Positions 46,531 through 57,264 of a stretch of DNA of 64,000 nt are shown here, piece by piece (position 1 is the first letter of the stretch; each line of letters starts with the position of its first letter). Position numbers and translations under genes: made by a program. Under the pieces are notes generated by a model. The model searched no databases and was not told the origin of the DNA. It saw only the letters and a program-made list of their open reading frames with translations. This DNA is from Deltaproteobacteria bacterium (GTDB lineage Bacteria; Desulfobacterota; Desulfarculia; Desulfarculales; Desulfarculaceae), in NCBI GenBank assembly GCA_020444165.1, contig JAHLLK010000005.1, positions 1 to 64,000 on the forward strand, read 5' to 3'.

Positions 46531-46729
46531 CAGGCTGTTGAACAACAGCCTGCTAGGCGCGCCAGGGACCACCCCAAACAAGCTACGGCTTGTTTGGGGA
46601 CCCCGGGGATGGCGCGCCAAATTGCGCGGCTTTTAAAAAGCAAGCAATTTGCCAAACCTGGCAAAATCACGCTTTTGCCAGGTTTGGTTGAAAAAGGCCA
46701 TGGATGGACTTTTTCAACATCCTGCTAGA
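46527..46729 (-). repeat. Family B structured repeat, complete copy with terminal inverted repeats
   Basis: This 203-bp element has 16-bp ends CTAGCAGGCTGTTGAA (46527-46542) and the complement of CTAGCAGGATGTTGAA (46714-46729), which differ at one position. Inside, in order: a perfect 30-base palindrome (46527-46556), a CCCCAAAC/GTTTGGGG hairpin, the core GGCGCGCCAAATTGC, a hairpin ending in AAATTGC/GCAATTT, a 15-bp stem CCAAACCTGGCAAAA/TTTTGCCAGGTTTGG, and the GTTGAAAAAG/CTTTTTCAAC hairpin. The layout resembles a MITE. No coding capacity. Other copies lie at 5888-6125 and 61791-61958. Confidence 0.85.
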
Positions 46730-46743
46730 TTTCCTGAAGCAAC

Positions 46744-46770
46744 GGCGCGGGGGCCCATGGCCCCCGCGCC
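46744..46770. terminator. Strong GC hairpin between convergent genes
   Basis: GGCGCGGGGGCC pairs perfectly with GGCCCCCGCGCC across three bases. It lies between the ends of the acyl-CoA dehydrogenase and the isomerase-like gene. There is no T run on either side, so termination is uncertain. Confidence 0.35.
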
Positions 46771-46789
46771 TCTCCCCCCGCTCCGCGCC

Positions 46790-47125
46790 TCAGTCCAGGT
46801 TAAGGGCCTTTTTCAGCTCCTTGATCTCCTTCTTCTCCCGGGCGGCCCGCGCCGCAAAGGGCTGCAGCGGCGTCACTTCCCATTCCACCAGGCCCCAAAT
46901 GGGCAAGCTGCGCAGCCAATCGTCCAGCTCCTCGTGGTTGGGGGCCTCCATGATCATGGAAAAAGCTCGTTCACCCACCGGCAGGCCGCCGGCCACGATT
47001 TTTTTCTCCTTCTCCCAAGCCATGAGCATCTCGAAGGAGGGCAGCACGGTGAACTCCAGCAGTTCCAGCGCCTCGTCCTCCGAGGCAAAACCAGGTCCCG
47101 CGGTACCGAAAACCAGATATTTCAT
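46790..47125 (-). CDS. Small muconolactone-isomerase-like (MIase family) protein
   Basis: The 111-residue protein reads MKYLVFGTAGPGFASEDEALELLEFTVLPSFEMLM with a KIVAGGLPVGERAF centre and VTPLQPF near the end, which matches the ferredoxin-like fold of the muconolactone delta-isomerase family. Ring-cleavage isomerase activity is not implied by the context; such stand-alone members are mostly uncharacterised. ATG 47125 is chosen because it opens the conserved MKYLVF sequence, with AAAGGA upstream; an ATG eight codons earlier is less likely. The C-terminus is a Lys/Glu-rich helix. Confidence 0.75.
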   Translation of the reverse strand: MKYLVFGTAGPGFASEDEALELLEFTVLPSFEMLMAWEKEKKIVAGGLPVGERAFSMIMEAPNHEELDDWLRSLPIWGLVEWEVTPLQPFAARAAREKKEIKELKKALNLD

Positions 47126-47241
47126 GATCCCAATCCTTTCAATTTCCAAGGGGTGGAGGCCGGCCGGCCGCCGGACGACGGGCGCGGCCTTGACCTAAGG
47201 TTGAGGGCAAGCCGGATGCTTTACAAGGCCCACGAAACCTG

Positions 47242-47454
47242 GAGAGCATTGCACGGGGCGTCCTGCCCCGTGCAATGTCGGCTTGGCAAAAACGCGGTTT
47301 TGCCAAGCCTCACAAATTGCAAGCTTTTTTAAGCTTGCAATTTGGCGGGCCATCCTTGGCCCGCATCGGCCATTGCCTGCCGTAATCATGTTTCATAGCC
47401 ATTTTTGACATAATATCAACACGTTTTATGTATTTCACCATGCAATGGCCTCAC
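47242..47454 (+). repeat. Family A structured repeat, complete copy
   Basis: This 213-bp element is nearly identical to 51005-51217. In order it has GCATTGCACGGGGC/GCCCCGTGCAATG, GGCTTGGCAAAA/TTTTGCCAAGCC, AAATTGCAAGCTT/AAGCTTGCAATTT and GCGGGCC/GGCCCGC hairpins, then an AT-richer tail containing ATAATATCAACA and ending GCAATGGCCTCAC. The ends (GAGAGCATTGCA and TGCAATGGCCTCA) are imperfect inverted repeats. It fills most of the 371-bp gap between the isomerase-like gene and the membrane sensor-like gene. Confidence 0.85.
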
Positions 47455-47496
47455 CTGGGAGGCAAAATGCCTTTTGAAAACCGGAGAGGCCGGGGG

Positions 47497-48375
47497 TCAG
47501 CCTTTTGGCGAGGGATCAGAAAATTTGTGGGCCAACTCGGGATAGAGCTTGCGCACGCAATCCGGGCACAGGGAGTGGGTGAATTGCATCTGGGCATGGT
47601 CCCGCATGTACTCTTCCACCTGTTGCCAATACCCCTGGTCGTCGCGGATCTTCTTGCAGCCAGCGCAGATGGGCAGGAGGTCCGAGAGGGTCCTGACGTC
47701 GTGCAGGGCCGTGGTCAGCTCCTGGTTGGCCCGGGCCAGCTCGGCGGAGTGGGCCGTGATCTGTTCCTTCTGCTGGTCGATGGTGTCCACCAGCTCGTTC
47801 ATGCCCCGGACGAAACCCGCGGCGGAAACGATGAACACTCCGGTGGTGATCAGGAATGCCACCCCCAAGGTCAGCCACACCGCGGGCAGCCGGACATAAA
47901 GGTTGGCGTCCAGGGGCAAGGCCAGGCGGCCGGTCATCCACCAGTAGGCGATCACCGAGATCGCCAGGCCGAAAAACCCCCCGGCCCAAAGCCCGCCGCG
48001 CAACCCGCGGGCCAACGCCGCGGTAAAGATGGTCGCCGCCGCGAAAAAGAAGCCCGCCGAGATGACTCCGAACTGCAGGAAACCGGCCAGGCTGGTAGCG
48101 GAAAAGATGAGCAGGATGCTCCACAAGAGGCAGCGGTCGCTGCAGGCCTTGCGGCGGAAGTACGTCACCGCGACCGCTAGAGACAGGAGAATGTGGGCCA
48201 TGTGGTTCAGGAGGAAACCGGTGTGCCAGATGCGGGAAAGGGAGATCGGCAGGGCCACCAGCGCCAAAATCCCCAGTATGCCGGTGACGCTTTCCAAAAA
48301 TCTCCGTAAGATCAGAGCCTTTTGGTGCGAGGCCGGATAATCGGCCTGGTTGGCTGCTATGGGTTCCTCAGTCAT
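47497..48375 (-). CDS. Six- or seven-helix membrane protein with coiled coil and C-terminal CxxC...CxxC tail
   Basis: The 292-residue protein has about six or seven membrane helices (about 25-205), a short coiled coil (NELVDTIDQQKEQITAHSAELARANQELTTALHDV), then LLPICAGCKKIRDDQGYWQQVEEYMRDHAQMQFTHSLCPDCVRKLYPEL. This last motif, with CxxC and CPxC pairs, is frequently found as the very end of PAS or receiver signalling proteins in Desulfobacterota and probably binds metal. No kinase, cyclase or DNA-binding domain follows it. A membrane signalling or docking protein is inferred. It is the last gene after the epimerase on the same strand. Confidence 0.75.
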   Translation of the reverse strand: MTEEPIAANQADYPASHQKALILRRFLESVTGILGILALVALPISLSRIWHTGFLLNHMAHILLSLAVAVTYFRRKACSDRCLLWSILLIFSATSLAGFLQFGVISAGFFFAAATIFTAALARGLRGGLWAGGFFGLAISVIAYWWMTGRLALPLDANLYVRLPAVWLTLGVAFLITTGVFIVSAAGFVRGMNELVDTIDQQKEQITAHSAELARANQELTTALHDVRTLSDLLPICAGCKKIRDDQGYWQQVEEYMRDHAQMQFTHSLCPDCVRKLYPELAHKFSDPSPKG

Positions 48376-48437
48376 GGACTAAGCCTTTTTCGTGATGATA
48401 ATCCATGATGCCTATTGAATGATAACCAGCAACCACC

Positions 48438-49517
48438 TTATTCCCCCTCGGCTTGCCGGAGGGACGCTGCCGCTCGCTCCGCGGCGTGGCCGTCCCAAAG
48501 CTCCAGACGCACCGGGCCTGGGAGCGGCGCGGCCAGGGCCGCGGCCGCCGCGGCGGCCAGGTCCCCCGGCCGCACCAGGCGGTTGGTGCCCTGGGTCACG
48601 GTGATGGGCCGCTCGGTGGAGGTTCGGAGGGTCAGGCAAGGGACGCCCAGGTGGGTGGTTTCTTCCTGCAGGCCGCCGGAATCGGTGATCACCAAGCGGG
48701 CGGCGGCCACCAAGCTCAAGAATTCCAAATACCCGGCCGGCTCCGAGAGGCGGAGCCCGGGAGGGGCGGTCAGGCCGAACTCGGCCAAGCGGGCCCGGGT
48801 GCGGGGGTGGACCGGAAAGACCAGGGGCAGCCGGCCGGCCACCTGGGCCAGGGCCGCCAGGATGGTGCGGAAAGTGGCGGGCTGGTCCACGTTGCTCGGC
48901 CGGTGCATGGTCACCACCCCGTAAGCCCCGGGGCGGAGGCCCCGGGGCTCCCAGGCCCGGGCCCGGGCGATGGGCTCCCGCAGGCGCTCCAGGGAGTCGA
49001 TCATCAGGTTGCCCACCCGGACCACCGCCGCAGGCCGCACCCCCTCCCGCCGCAGGTTTTCGTCAGCGTCCGGCGAGGGGGTCCACAACAAGTCGGCCAC
49101 CGCGTCGGTCAAGACCCGGTTCAGCTCCTCGGGCATGCTGCGGTCAAAGCTCCTGAGACCGGCCTCCACGTGAGCCACCCGCAGGTTCAGCTTCTTGGCG
49201 GCCAGGGTGCAGGCCAGGGTGGCGTTGACGTCCCCGGCCACCACCACCCAGTCCGGGCGTTCCGCCACCAGCACCTCTTCATAGGCCATCAGCACCCGGC
49301 CGGTCTGCTGGGCGTGGCTGCCCGAGCCCACCCCCAGGTGAAAGTCCGGGGCGGGCAGCTCCAGGTCGCGGAAAAAGGCCTGGGACATCTGGAAATCGTA
49401 GTGCTGGCCCGGGTGGATCAAGGCGGCCTCACACCACGGCGCGGCCGCCAGCTCCCGGTAAAGGGGGGCGATCTTGACGAAGTTGGGGCGGGCGGCGGCC
49501 ACCAGATGAACCAGCAA
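48438..49517 (-). CDS. wecB: UDP-N-acetylglucosamine 2-epimerase (non-hydrolysing)
   Basis: The 359-residue enzyme has VHLVAAARPNFVKIAPLYREL at the N-terminus (the substrate-binding start of the family), HYDFQMSQAFFRDLELP, VVVAGDVNATLACTLAAKKLNLRVAHVEAGLRSFDRSMPEELNRVLTDAVADLLW, THRPSNVD-type MHRPSNVD, and ITDSGGLQEETTHLGVPCLTLRTSTERPITV with nucleotide-binding and catalytic residues. It interconverts UDP-GlcNAc and UDP-ManNAc for surface polysaccharide. The start is probably TTG at 49517, with GGAAGGA upstream; earlier in-frame ATG 49622 would overlap the end of the preceding gene and add residues without family similarity. Confidence 0.88.
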   Translation of the reverse strand: MLVHLVAAARPNFVKIAPLYRELAAAPWCEAALIHPGQHYDFQMSQAFFRDLELPAPDFHLGVGSGSHAQQTGRVLMAYEEVLVAERPDWVVVAGDVNATLACTLAAKKLNLRVAHVEAGLRSFDRSMPEELNRVLTDAVADLLWTPSPDADENLRREGVRPAAVVRVGNLMIDSLERLREPIARARAWEPRGLRPGAYGVVTMHRPSNVDQPATFRTILAALAQVAGRLPLVFPVHPRTRARLAEFGLTAPPGLRLSEPAGYLEFLSLVAAARLVITDSGGLQEETTHLGVPCLTLRTSTERPITVTQGTNRLVRPGDLAAAAAAALAAPLPGPVRLELWDGHAAERAAASLRQAEGE

Positions 49518-49579
49518 GCGCCTGTCCTTCCGCCGCCCCGGAAGGCCGGGGGGCGCCGCCAGCCAAAGGGACGGGGCGG

Positions 49580-50689
49580 CTATTCGTAATAGTTGTAAAC
49601 CGGGTAGCCCCGGCTCACGCACATGTCATCGCGTTGGGCCAGCATCAGGTCGGTCTGCACCATCTCCCGGACCAGTTCGTCAAAGCTGATCTGGGGTGTC
49701 CAGCCCAGCTTGGTCCGGGCCTTGGTGGCGTCGCCGATGAGGGACTCCACCTCGGTGGGCCGGAAGTAGTTGGGGTCGATGGCCACCACCACCTGGCCCG
49801 GCTGGGGGCCGTCCTCGTCGTGGTTCTCGGCCACCATGCCGGTTTCCTCCACACCCTGGCCCTGCCAGGCGATGACCAGGCCCAGCTCGGCCGCGGCCTT
49901 TTCCACGAACTGGCGCACGGACCACTGTTCGCCCGTGGCGATGACGAAATCCTCGGGCTCCTCCTGCTGCAGGATGAGCCACTGGGCCTCCACGAAGTCC
50001 CGGGCATGGCCCCAGTCCCGCTTGGCCTCCAGGTTGCCCAAATAGAGGCAGTCCTGCAGGCCCAGTTTGATGCGGGCCAGGGCCCGGGTGATCTTGCGGG
50101 TGACAAAAGTCTCACCCCTTACCGGCGACTCGTGGTTGAACAGGATGCCGTTGCAGGCGAACATGCCGTAGGCCTCGCGGTAGTTCACCGTGATCCAATA
50201 GGCGTAGAGCTTGGCCGCCGCGTAGGGCGAGCGGGGGTAGAAGGGGGTCTTCTCGGTCTGGGGCACCTCCTGCACCTTGCCGTACAGCTCCGAGGTGCTG
50301 GCCTGGTAAAAGCGGGTGCGGCCTTCCAGGCCCAGGATGCGGATGGCCTCCAACAGCCGCAGGGTGCCCACGGCGTCGGCGTTGGCCGTGTATTCCGGGG
50401 TCTCGAAGGACACGGCCACGTGGCTCTGGGCGGCCAGGTTGTAGATCTCATCCGGCTGGACCTTCTGGATGATGCGGATGAGGTTGGTGGAGTCGGTCAG
50501 GTCGCCGTAATGCAGGAAAAAGCGGCGGTTCTCCTCGTGGGGGTCCTGGTAAAGGTGGTCGATGCGGTCGGTGTTGAACAAGGACACCCGCCGCTTGAGG
50601 CCGTGCACCTGATAGCCCTTTTCGATGAGAAAAGAAGCCAGGTAGGAGCCGTCTTGCCCGGTGATCCCGGTGATCAAGGCCGTTTTCAT
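49580..50689 (-). CDS. gmd: GDP-mannose 4,6-dehydratase
   Basis: The 369-residue short-chain dehydrogenase has the NADP motif [31 protein letters not shown], the catalytic Thr/Ser-Glu region [38 protein letters not shown] with YxxxK, and [56 protein letters not shown], all characteristic of Gmd. It converts GDP-mannose to GDP-4-keto-6-deoxymannose, precursor of GDP-fucose, rhamnose or perosamine. It probably forms a transcript with the epimerase 62 bp downstream. ATG 50689 is preceded by GGAG; the upstream in-frame extension to 50833 lacks similarity. Confidence 0.95.
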   Translation of the reverse strand: MKTALITGITGQDGSYLASFLIEKGYQVHGLKRRVSLFNTDRIDHLYQDPHEENRRFFLHYGDLTDSTNLIRIIQKVQPDEIYNLAAQSHVAVSFETPEYTANADAVGTLRLLEAIRILGLEGRTRFYQASTSELYGKVQEVPQTEKTPFYPRSPYAAAKLYAYWITVNYREAYGMFACNGILFNHESPVRGETFVTRKITRALARIKLGLQDCLYLGNLEAKRDWGHARDFVEAQWLILQQEEPEDFVIATGEQWSVRQFVEKAAAELGLVIAWQGQGVEETGMVAENHDEDGPQPGQVVVAIDPNYFRPTEVESLIGDATKARTKLGWTPQISFDELVREMVQTDLMLAQRDDMCVSRGYPVYNYYE

Positions 50690-51004
50690 CCCGCATCTCC
50701 CTGGGAGCGGCCCCACGCCGCGCCGGTGACGCCGCGGTCTCCCGGACCGCCGGCGGATTTTGCTTTGTTGGCCGGCCGGGCAGACCACGGCCAACCTACG
50801 GCCAATACTGGCACAAAGCGGGGAAAGTGACAAGAGGAGGCCGGATAACGCGGCCTGCTGGCGGTAAAAATGGGAGGAATGAGGAACTGACGCCGGGTGG
50901 GGTTACAAGGCAGTCGGAATTATCGTGTCATAGTTGTTTTTAGTCAATTCCCCACATTCGGCGGGGAACTCCGGACGGTGGATGGTTCTCACCCAACCCA
51001 CTGA

Positions 51005-51217
51005 GAGAGCATTGCACGGGGCGTCCTGCCCCGTGCAATGTCGGCTTGGCAAAAACGCGGTTTTGCCAAGCCTCACAAATTGCAAGCTTTTTGAAGCTTG
51101 CAATTTGGCGGGCCATCCTTGGCCCGCATCGGCCCTTGCCTGCCGTAATCATGTTTCACAGCCATTTTCGACATAATATCAACATGTTTTATGTGTTTCA
51201 CTATGCAATGGCCTCAC
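51005..51217 (+). repeat. Family A structured repeat, complete copy
   Basis: This 213-bp copy is nearly identical to 47242-47454 with scattered substitutions. The terminal TGAGGCC (minus strand) provides the TGA stop codon (51214-51216) of the UPF0280 gene. It occupies part of the 524-bp gap upstream of gmd; 50690-51004 shows no other gene. Confidence 0.85.
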
Positions 51218-52113
51218 TTAATACTATGAAGTTTTTTGGGGGAAGGGGGTTTCCCCCCACATTCCCATTTCTCCGAACCAAAATCCAGTATCGCCACCTC
51301 GCCCTGCACCAGGAGGAAGCAGCCCCGGATGTGCCCGGCGGTGAACAGATCCTGGGCGGCGGCTTGGCCTGCGGCCAGGGCGGCCAGGCGCTCCTCCCGG
51401 GTCAGCTTCCCCACGTGGCGGGTGACGAGGCGCTCGCCCAGGTCGGAGTCGGCTTGCAGCTCCCGGGCCGGGGCTGTTTCCACGGCCGGGCTGGCCACGG
51501 TGGTCCGGCCGGCGATATAGGTGGCCGCGCCATCGGCCGCGGCGGCGGTGGCGGCCCACACGGTGACCATGTCGGCCACCCCGGGCGAGAGGCTCCGCCC
51601 CCCGGCCCCGCTGGTGGCCACCCCGCCCACCCCGTGGGCGGCGGTGAGGCGCAGCTTGCCCGCCAGGGGCAAGGGCGGCCGGCCTGGCGCTGCCGGTGGC
51701 CGGAGGCCCACCACGGCCCGGCGGGTCCCGGTCAACCGGAGCGCCACGTCGCCGCCGTTGTTCACGATAACCTTGTCCGCGCCCAGGGCCGCCGCCAGGT
51801 CGGCCACCTGGTCGGCCACCGCCCCGGCCACCGCGGCCAAGGGGGTCAGCTCGGCCGGGGCCACCCGGGCGCCGTCGAGCGCCCGGCGCACCACCGGCGG
51901 CAGGGGCCGATCCGGGTCCAGGAGGTGGGCCGGCCGCTTCAGATAGCCCTGGAAATCGGCCAGCACGGCCAGAGAAGCCAGGGCTTCCCGGGCCGCCTGC
52001 ACGGCCAGGACCGGCCGGGGCCGGCCGCCGTCCCACACCGACAGGGTCAGGGTCATGGGGCCCCAGTCCACCAGGACCAGGTCCGGCCGGAGGACCGTTA
52101 CCGGCCCTTCCAC
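51214..52113 (-). CDS. UPF0280 family protein, ApbE superfamily; candidate flavin transferase
   Basis: The 299-residue protein keeps ApbE-superfamily landmarks: DKVIVNNGGDVALRLTG (compare the GGD motif of ApbE), KLRLTAAHGVGGVATSGAGGRSLSPGVADMVTVWAATAAAADGAATYIAG (compare the TSG and TAALADALAT motifs). ApbE proteins attach FMN covalently to Thr of target proteins; UPF0280 members have no proven role. It overlaps the upstream reductase gene by 16 bp, so it belongs to that operon. The conserved part ends near AILDFG; the last 20 or so residues (SEKWECGGKPPSPKKLHSIK) are read from an inserted family C repeat, and the stop codon lies in the adjoining family A repeat. Confidence 0.8.
   Translation of the reverse strand: MEGPVTVLRPDLVLVDWGPMTLTLSVWDGGRPRPVLAVQAAREALASLAVLADFQGYLKRPAHLLDPDRPLPPVVRRALDGARVAPAELTPLAAVAGAVADQVADLAAALGADKVIVNNGGDVALRLTGTRRAVVGLRPPAAPGRPPLPLAGKLRLTAAHGVGGVATSGAGGRSLSPGVADMVTVWAATAAAADGAATYIAGRTTVASPAVETAPARELQADSDLGERLVTRHVGKLTREERLAALAAGQAAAQDLFTAGHIRGCFLLVQGEVAILDFGSEKWECGGKPPSPKKLHSIK
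51220..51275 (-). repeat. Family C repeat, internally deleted copy inside the UPF0280 3' end
   Basis: On the minus strand GGGAATGTGGGGGGAAACCC, CCTTCCCCCAAAAAAC and TTCATAGT match the two ends of the full-length family C element (63150-63237) without its central hairpin. It is translated as the C-terminal tail of the UPF0280 protein and touches the family A repeat at 51217. Confidence 0.65.
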
Positions 52114-53608
52114 CAGCGGGGCTCCAGGGCCTGGAAAGGCCGCACAGCCTCCACGTGCCCACCCATGGTCTCGTAGTCGGCCCGGGTCATGGTGTACTCG
52201 ATGGGCGCCACCGTGGCCGGCGTGGGCACCCAGGTGAAGGACCCCGCCCGCACCTGCTCCACGTCCACCATGAAAGTGATGCCGCCGCCGGGCAGCACGA
52301 ACACCGGGGCGCCGCCGCAGGTGAGGTTGGCCCGGCCGGCGTGCACCGCCCGGGTCAGCCGCAGGGGATAGCGCACCACCCCGCCCCGGGCCGAACCGCC
52401 CACCCCGGCCACGTACAAGGCCGAGACCCGGGATTCCTGGCAGGATTCGGCCACCGCCGCGGCAGCCACCTGGGCCGTTTCGGTCAGCGGGATGGGCCGG
52501 AAGGCCCCGGCCACGTCTAGCTGGTACAGAGCCGCGTGCTGGCCGGTGGTCTCGGTGATCAGGAGCCGGCTGCCGGCCGGGGTGATTTGCAGGTCCACCC
52601 CGGCCACCACCTCCAGGGGATCGGCCAGGTCGGTGCCGCCCCAGCCGTGGCCGTGGGTGCCGAAATAGCGGCCCGGGGTGGAGAGGCGGAACTTCAGCTT
52701 GACCCCCGAGGGGCTCAGCCCCAGGCAGCGCCCGGCCGCGTGGTGGGTAAAGAGCGAAGTGATGTGGCTGTCCAGCACGATGACCTCGTCGGCCGCCTCC
52801 CGGAAGAACGGCGCGAAGAGCCCGGCCGTGGCCGAGCCGCAGCCCACCCGCATGGCCTCCACCCGCACCCCGTCGATGACCGGGGCCTGGCCCACCTGCA
52901 CCTCCAGCTTGGCCCCGCCCTTGACCTGCAGGGTCAGGGCCTCGCGATTGGCCAGGGCGGCCACCGCCCGGGCCGCGGCAAAGCCGTGCTTGCCGGTGAG
53001 GCGGTTCACTCCGCCCACGGCCAGGATCTTGGAGCCGTACTCCTCGGTCTCCACCATGCCCACGGTGCGGCCCTCAAAGGTCACCGCCGCGCCTTCCTCG
53101 CCCACGGCCAGATCGGTGTCGATCTTGAGCTTCAGGCCGGAGTAGGACAGGGGCACCTCGGTGACCACGGTGACCACGTCCACCCCTTCCTGCTGATCGG
53201 CCACGATGTAGGGGGCGGGCACGTAATCCGGATAGGTGCCGCCGGCGCCGATGGCCGTGATCAGGGGCCGGCGGATGGCCGGCTCCGGCAGGGGAGCCAG
53301 GTCGCCGGCCACGTCGGCGTAGGTCAACAGCGGGCGGTTCCGCCACAGCTCCCCCTCCTGGTTCACGAAACGGCCGCAGGCCCCGCTCCGGCCCGGGGGG
53401 ATCTGGCAATTCACCGGGCAGGTGGTGCAGACCACCGCGCCTTCCACCACCTGCACCTCGTCGGCCACCGCGCCCCGGGGGCAGACTTTCAGGCAGGTGC
53501 GGCACTCCACGCAGGTCTGGTTGATGCGGGCCTTCTTGTCGACCAGGCTCACGGCAGCCACGGGGCAGTCCCGCACACAAAGGCCGCAGCCATTGCAGAT
53601 TTCCAAAT

Positions 53609-53618
<10 letters not shown>
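52098..53618 (-). CDS. hnr: Iron-sulfur reductase resembling 6-hydroxynicotinate reductase
   Basis: The 506-residue protein begins with two [4Fe-4S] motifs (Cys8, 11, 14, 18 and Cys36, 39, 42, 46) and a third group Cys64, 67, 71, 81 (CTTCPVNC...GAC) suited to a [2Fe-2S] cluster. This exactly fits the cofactor content reported for E. barkeri 6-hydroxynicotinate reductase: two [4Fe-4S], one [2Fe-2S] and a covalent flavin. The rest is an alpha/beta domain with VGCGSATAGLF and LSTPGRYFGTHGHGWGG. It should reduce 6-hydroxynicotinate to 1,4,5,6-tetrahydro-6-oxonicotinate, upstream of enamidase. It overlaps the molybdenum hydroxylase gene by 10 bp and the UPF0280 gene by 16 bp. A related N-heterocycle as substrate cannot be excluded. 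Confidence 0.78.
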
Positions 53619-55893
<2,275 letters not shown>

Positions 55894-55897
<4 letters not shown>

Positions 55898-56754
55898 GCC
55901 GCACCTCCCGCCTTCTCCCAGGCCTCGGCCAGGGTGGCGGCCAGCATGTGCTCCACGGCCGGCACCTTGTAGGGGGCTGAGGAGCGCCAGCCGCACACGT
56001 TCACGAACTCCGCCGCCGCGCGCTGGCCCGCGGCCCGCCACAGGGCCGGGCCGGGCTCGCCGCCGGTCAGCAGCTCCTCCACCGGGGCCAGCCGCCGGGG
56101 CGAGGGGAACGAGGCCCCCAACACCACCCGGGGCTCGGCCAAATCCGGGTCCAGGGCCACGGCCAGGTTGAGCCGCGCGATGGCCACGGCCTGGCGGCGG
56201 CCCACCTTGGCAAAGGCCTGGCCCGCGCCGGCCGGCAGGCGGTCCACGAAGAAGCCCAGGATCAGCTCGTCCGGGGCCAGGGCGTTCCGGTTGGGGGCTA
56301 GGATCAATTCGGGCAGGGGCAGCACCCGGCGGCCCCGGGCCGAGGCGATCTCGGCCCGCGCCCCCAGGGCGGTGAGCGCGGTAACCCCGTCGCCGGCCGG
56401 CGAGGCATTGGCCGCGTTGCCGCCCAGGGTGCCGGTGTGGCGCACCTGCACCGAGCCCACCCCGGCCGCGGCCTGGGCCAACAGGGGATACACCCGGGCC
56501 ACCGCGGGATCGGTTTCCAGGAAATGGTAGGTGAGGCCGGCGCCCACGTAGGGCTCGTCCCCGGTCAGCTCCAGGCGGGCCAGCTCCGGCAGGCGGTTCA
56601 CGTCCAGCACCGTGGCCGGCAAGGGGCCGCCGGTGAGCCGGGCCTCCCGGAACTGGATCATCAGGTCCGTGCCGCCGGCCACCACCCGGACGTCGTCACC
56701 GGCCAATATCTCCAGGGCCTCGGCCAGCGAGGTGGGCGCGTGGTAGCGGCTCAT
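55894..56754 (-). CDS. Molybdenum hydroxylase FAD subunit
   Basis: The 286-residue protein has the FAD_binding_5 domain: SLAEALEILAGDDVRVVAGGTDLMIQ and the second flavin motif QVRHTGTLGGNAANASPAGD. A CO-dehydrogenase flavoprotein C-terminal domain follows from about residue 180. It receives electrons from the 2Fe-2S subunit and reduces an external acceptor, NADP in E. barkeri. Four-base overlaps with both neighbouring genes (56751-56754 and 55894-55897) show tight translational coupling within the operon. Confidence 0.92.
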
Positions 56755-57230
56755 TTGGTTCTCTCCCCCCGGAGCTTGCGGCCGGCTTTCCTAACCGCGC
56801 GCACCACGTCGTGATACCCGGTGCAGCGGCAGAGGTTGCCGGCCAGGCCGGTCTTGATCTGCCCGTCCGTGGGCCTGGGCGTCTCGGCCAAGAGGCTCTG
56901 GGTGGCCAGCACCATGCCCGGGGTGCAAAAGCCGCACTGCACCGCGCCGGCCTCCAGGAAGGCCTCCTGGATGGGGTGGGGCCGGCCCTGGGGCGCCAGG
57001 CCCTCCACCGTGGTGACCTCGCCGCCGGCGGCCCGCCAGGCCGGGGTCAGGCAGGAGTTGACCACCCGGCCGTTCAGGAGCACGCTGCAGGCCCCGCATT
57101 CGCCCACCCCGCAGCCCTCCTTGACGCTGAAAACGCCCAGGTGCTCCCGCAGGAGGTTCAGAAGGCTCTCGTGAGCGGGTACGCCCTCCAGGGCCACCTG
57201 CTTGCCGTTAAGTAGAAATTCCAGTTGCAT
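56751..57230 (-). CDS. Molybdenum hydroxylase 2Fe-2S subunit
   Basis: The 159-residue protein has two [2Fe-2S] domains: plant-ferredoxin type with Cys40, 45, 48 and 60, and the helical domain with Cys99, 102, 134 and 136 (QCGFCTPGM, GNLCRCTGY). It links the molybdenum centre to the FAD subunit. It is the first of the three hydroxylase genes and starts 34 bp after the end of the TRAP permease gene, so the transporter and the hydroxylase are probably co-transcribed. Confidence 0.95.
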   Translation of the reverse strand: MQLEFLLNGKQVALEGVPAHESLLNLLREHLGVFSVKEGCGVGECGACSVLLNGRVVNSCLTPAWRAAGGEVTTVEGLAPQGRPHPIQEAFLEAGAVQCGFCTPGMVLATQSLLAETPRPTDGQIKTGLAGNLCRCTGYHDVVRAVRKAGRKLRGERTK

Positions 57231-57264
57231 GACTCTTCTGTCCCGCCGGTCCCGTCCGACCCGG

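Noticed and set aside
46790..47125. Part of an aromatic ring-cleavage (muconate) pathway
   Set aside because: Only the small isomerase-like fold is present; no muconate cycloisomerase or ring-cleavage dioxygenase gene lies nearby.
52827..52829. Thr264 of the reductase as a firm covalent flavin site
   Set aside because: GSATAG only loosely resembles the ApbE target motif, which has a conserved Asp and SGAT order; kept only as a weak possibility.
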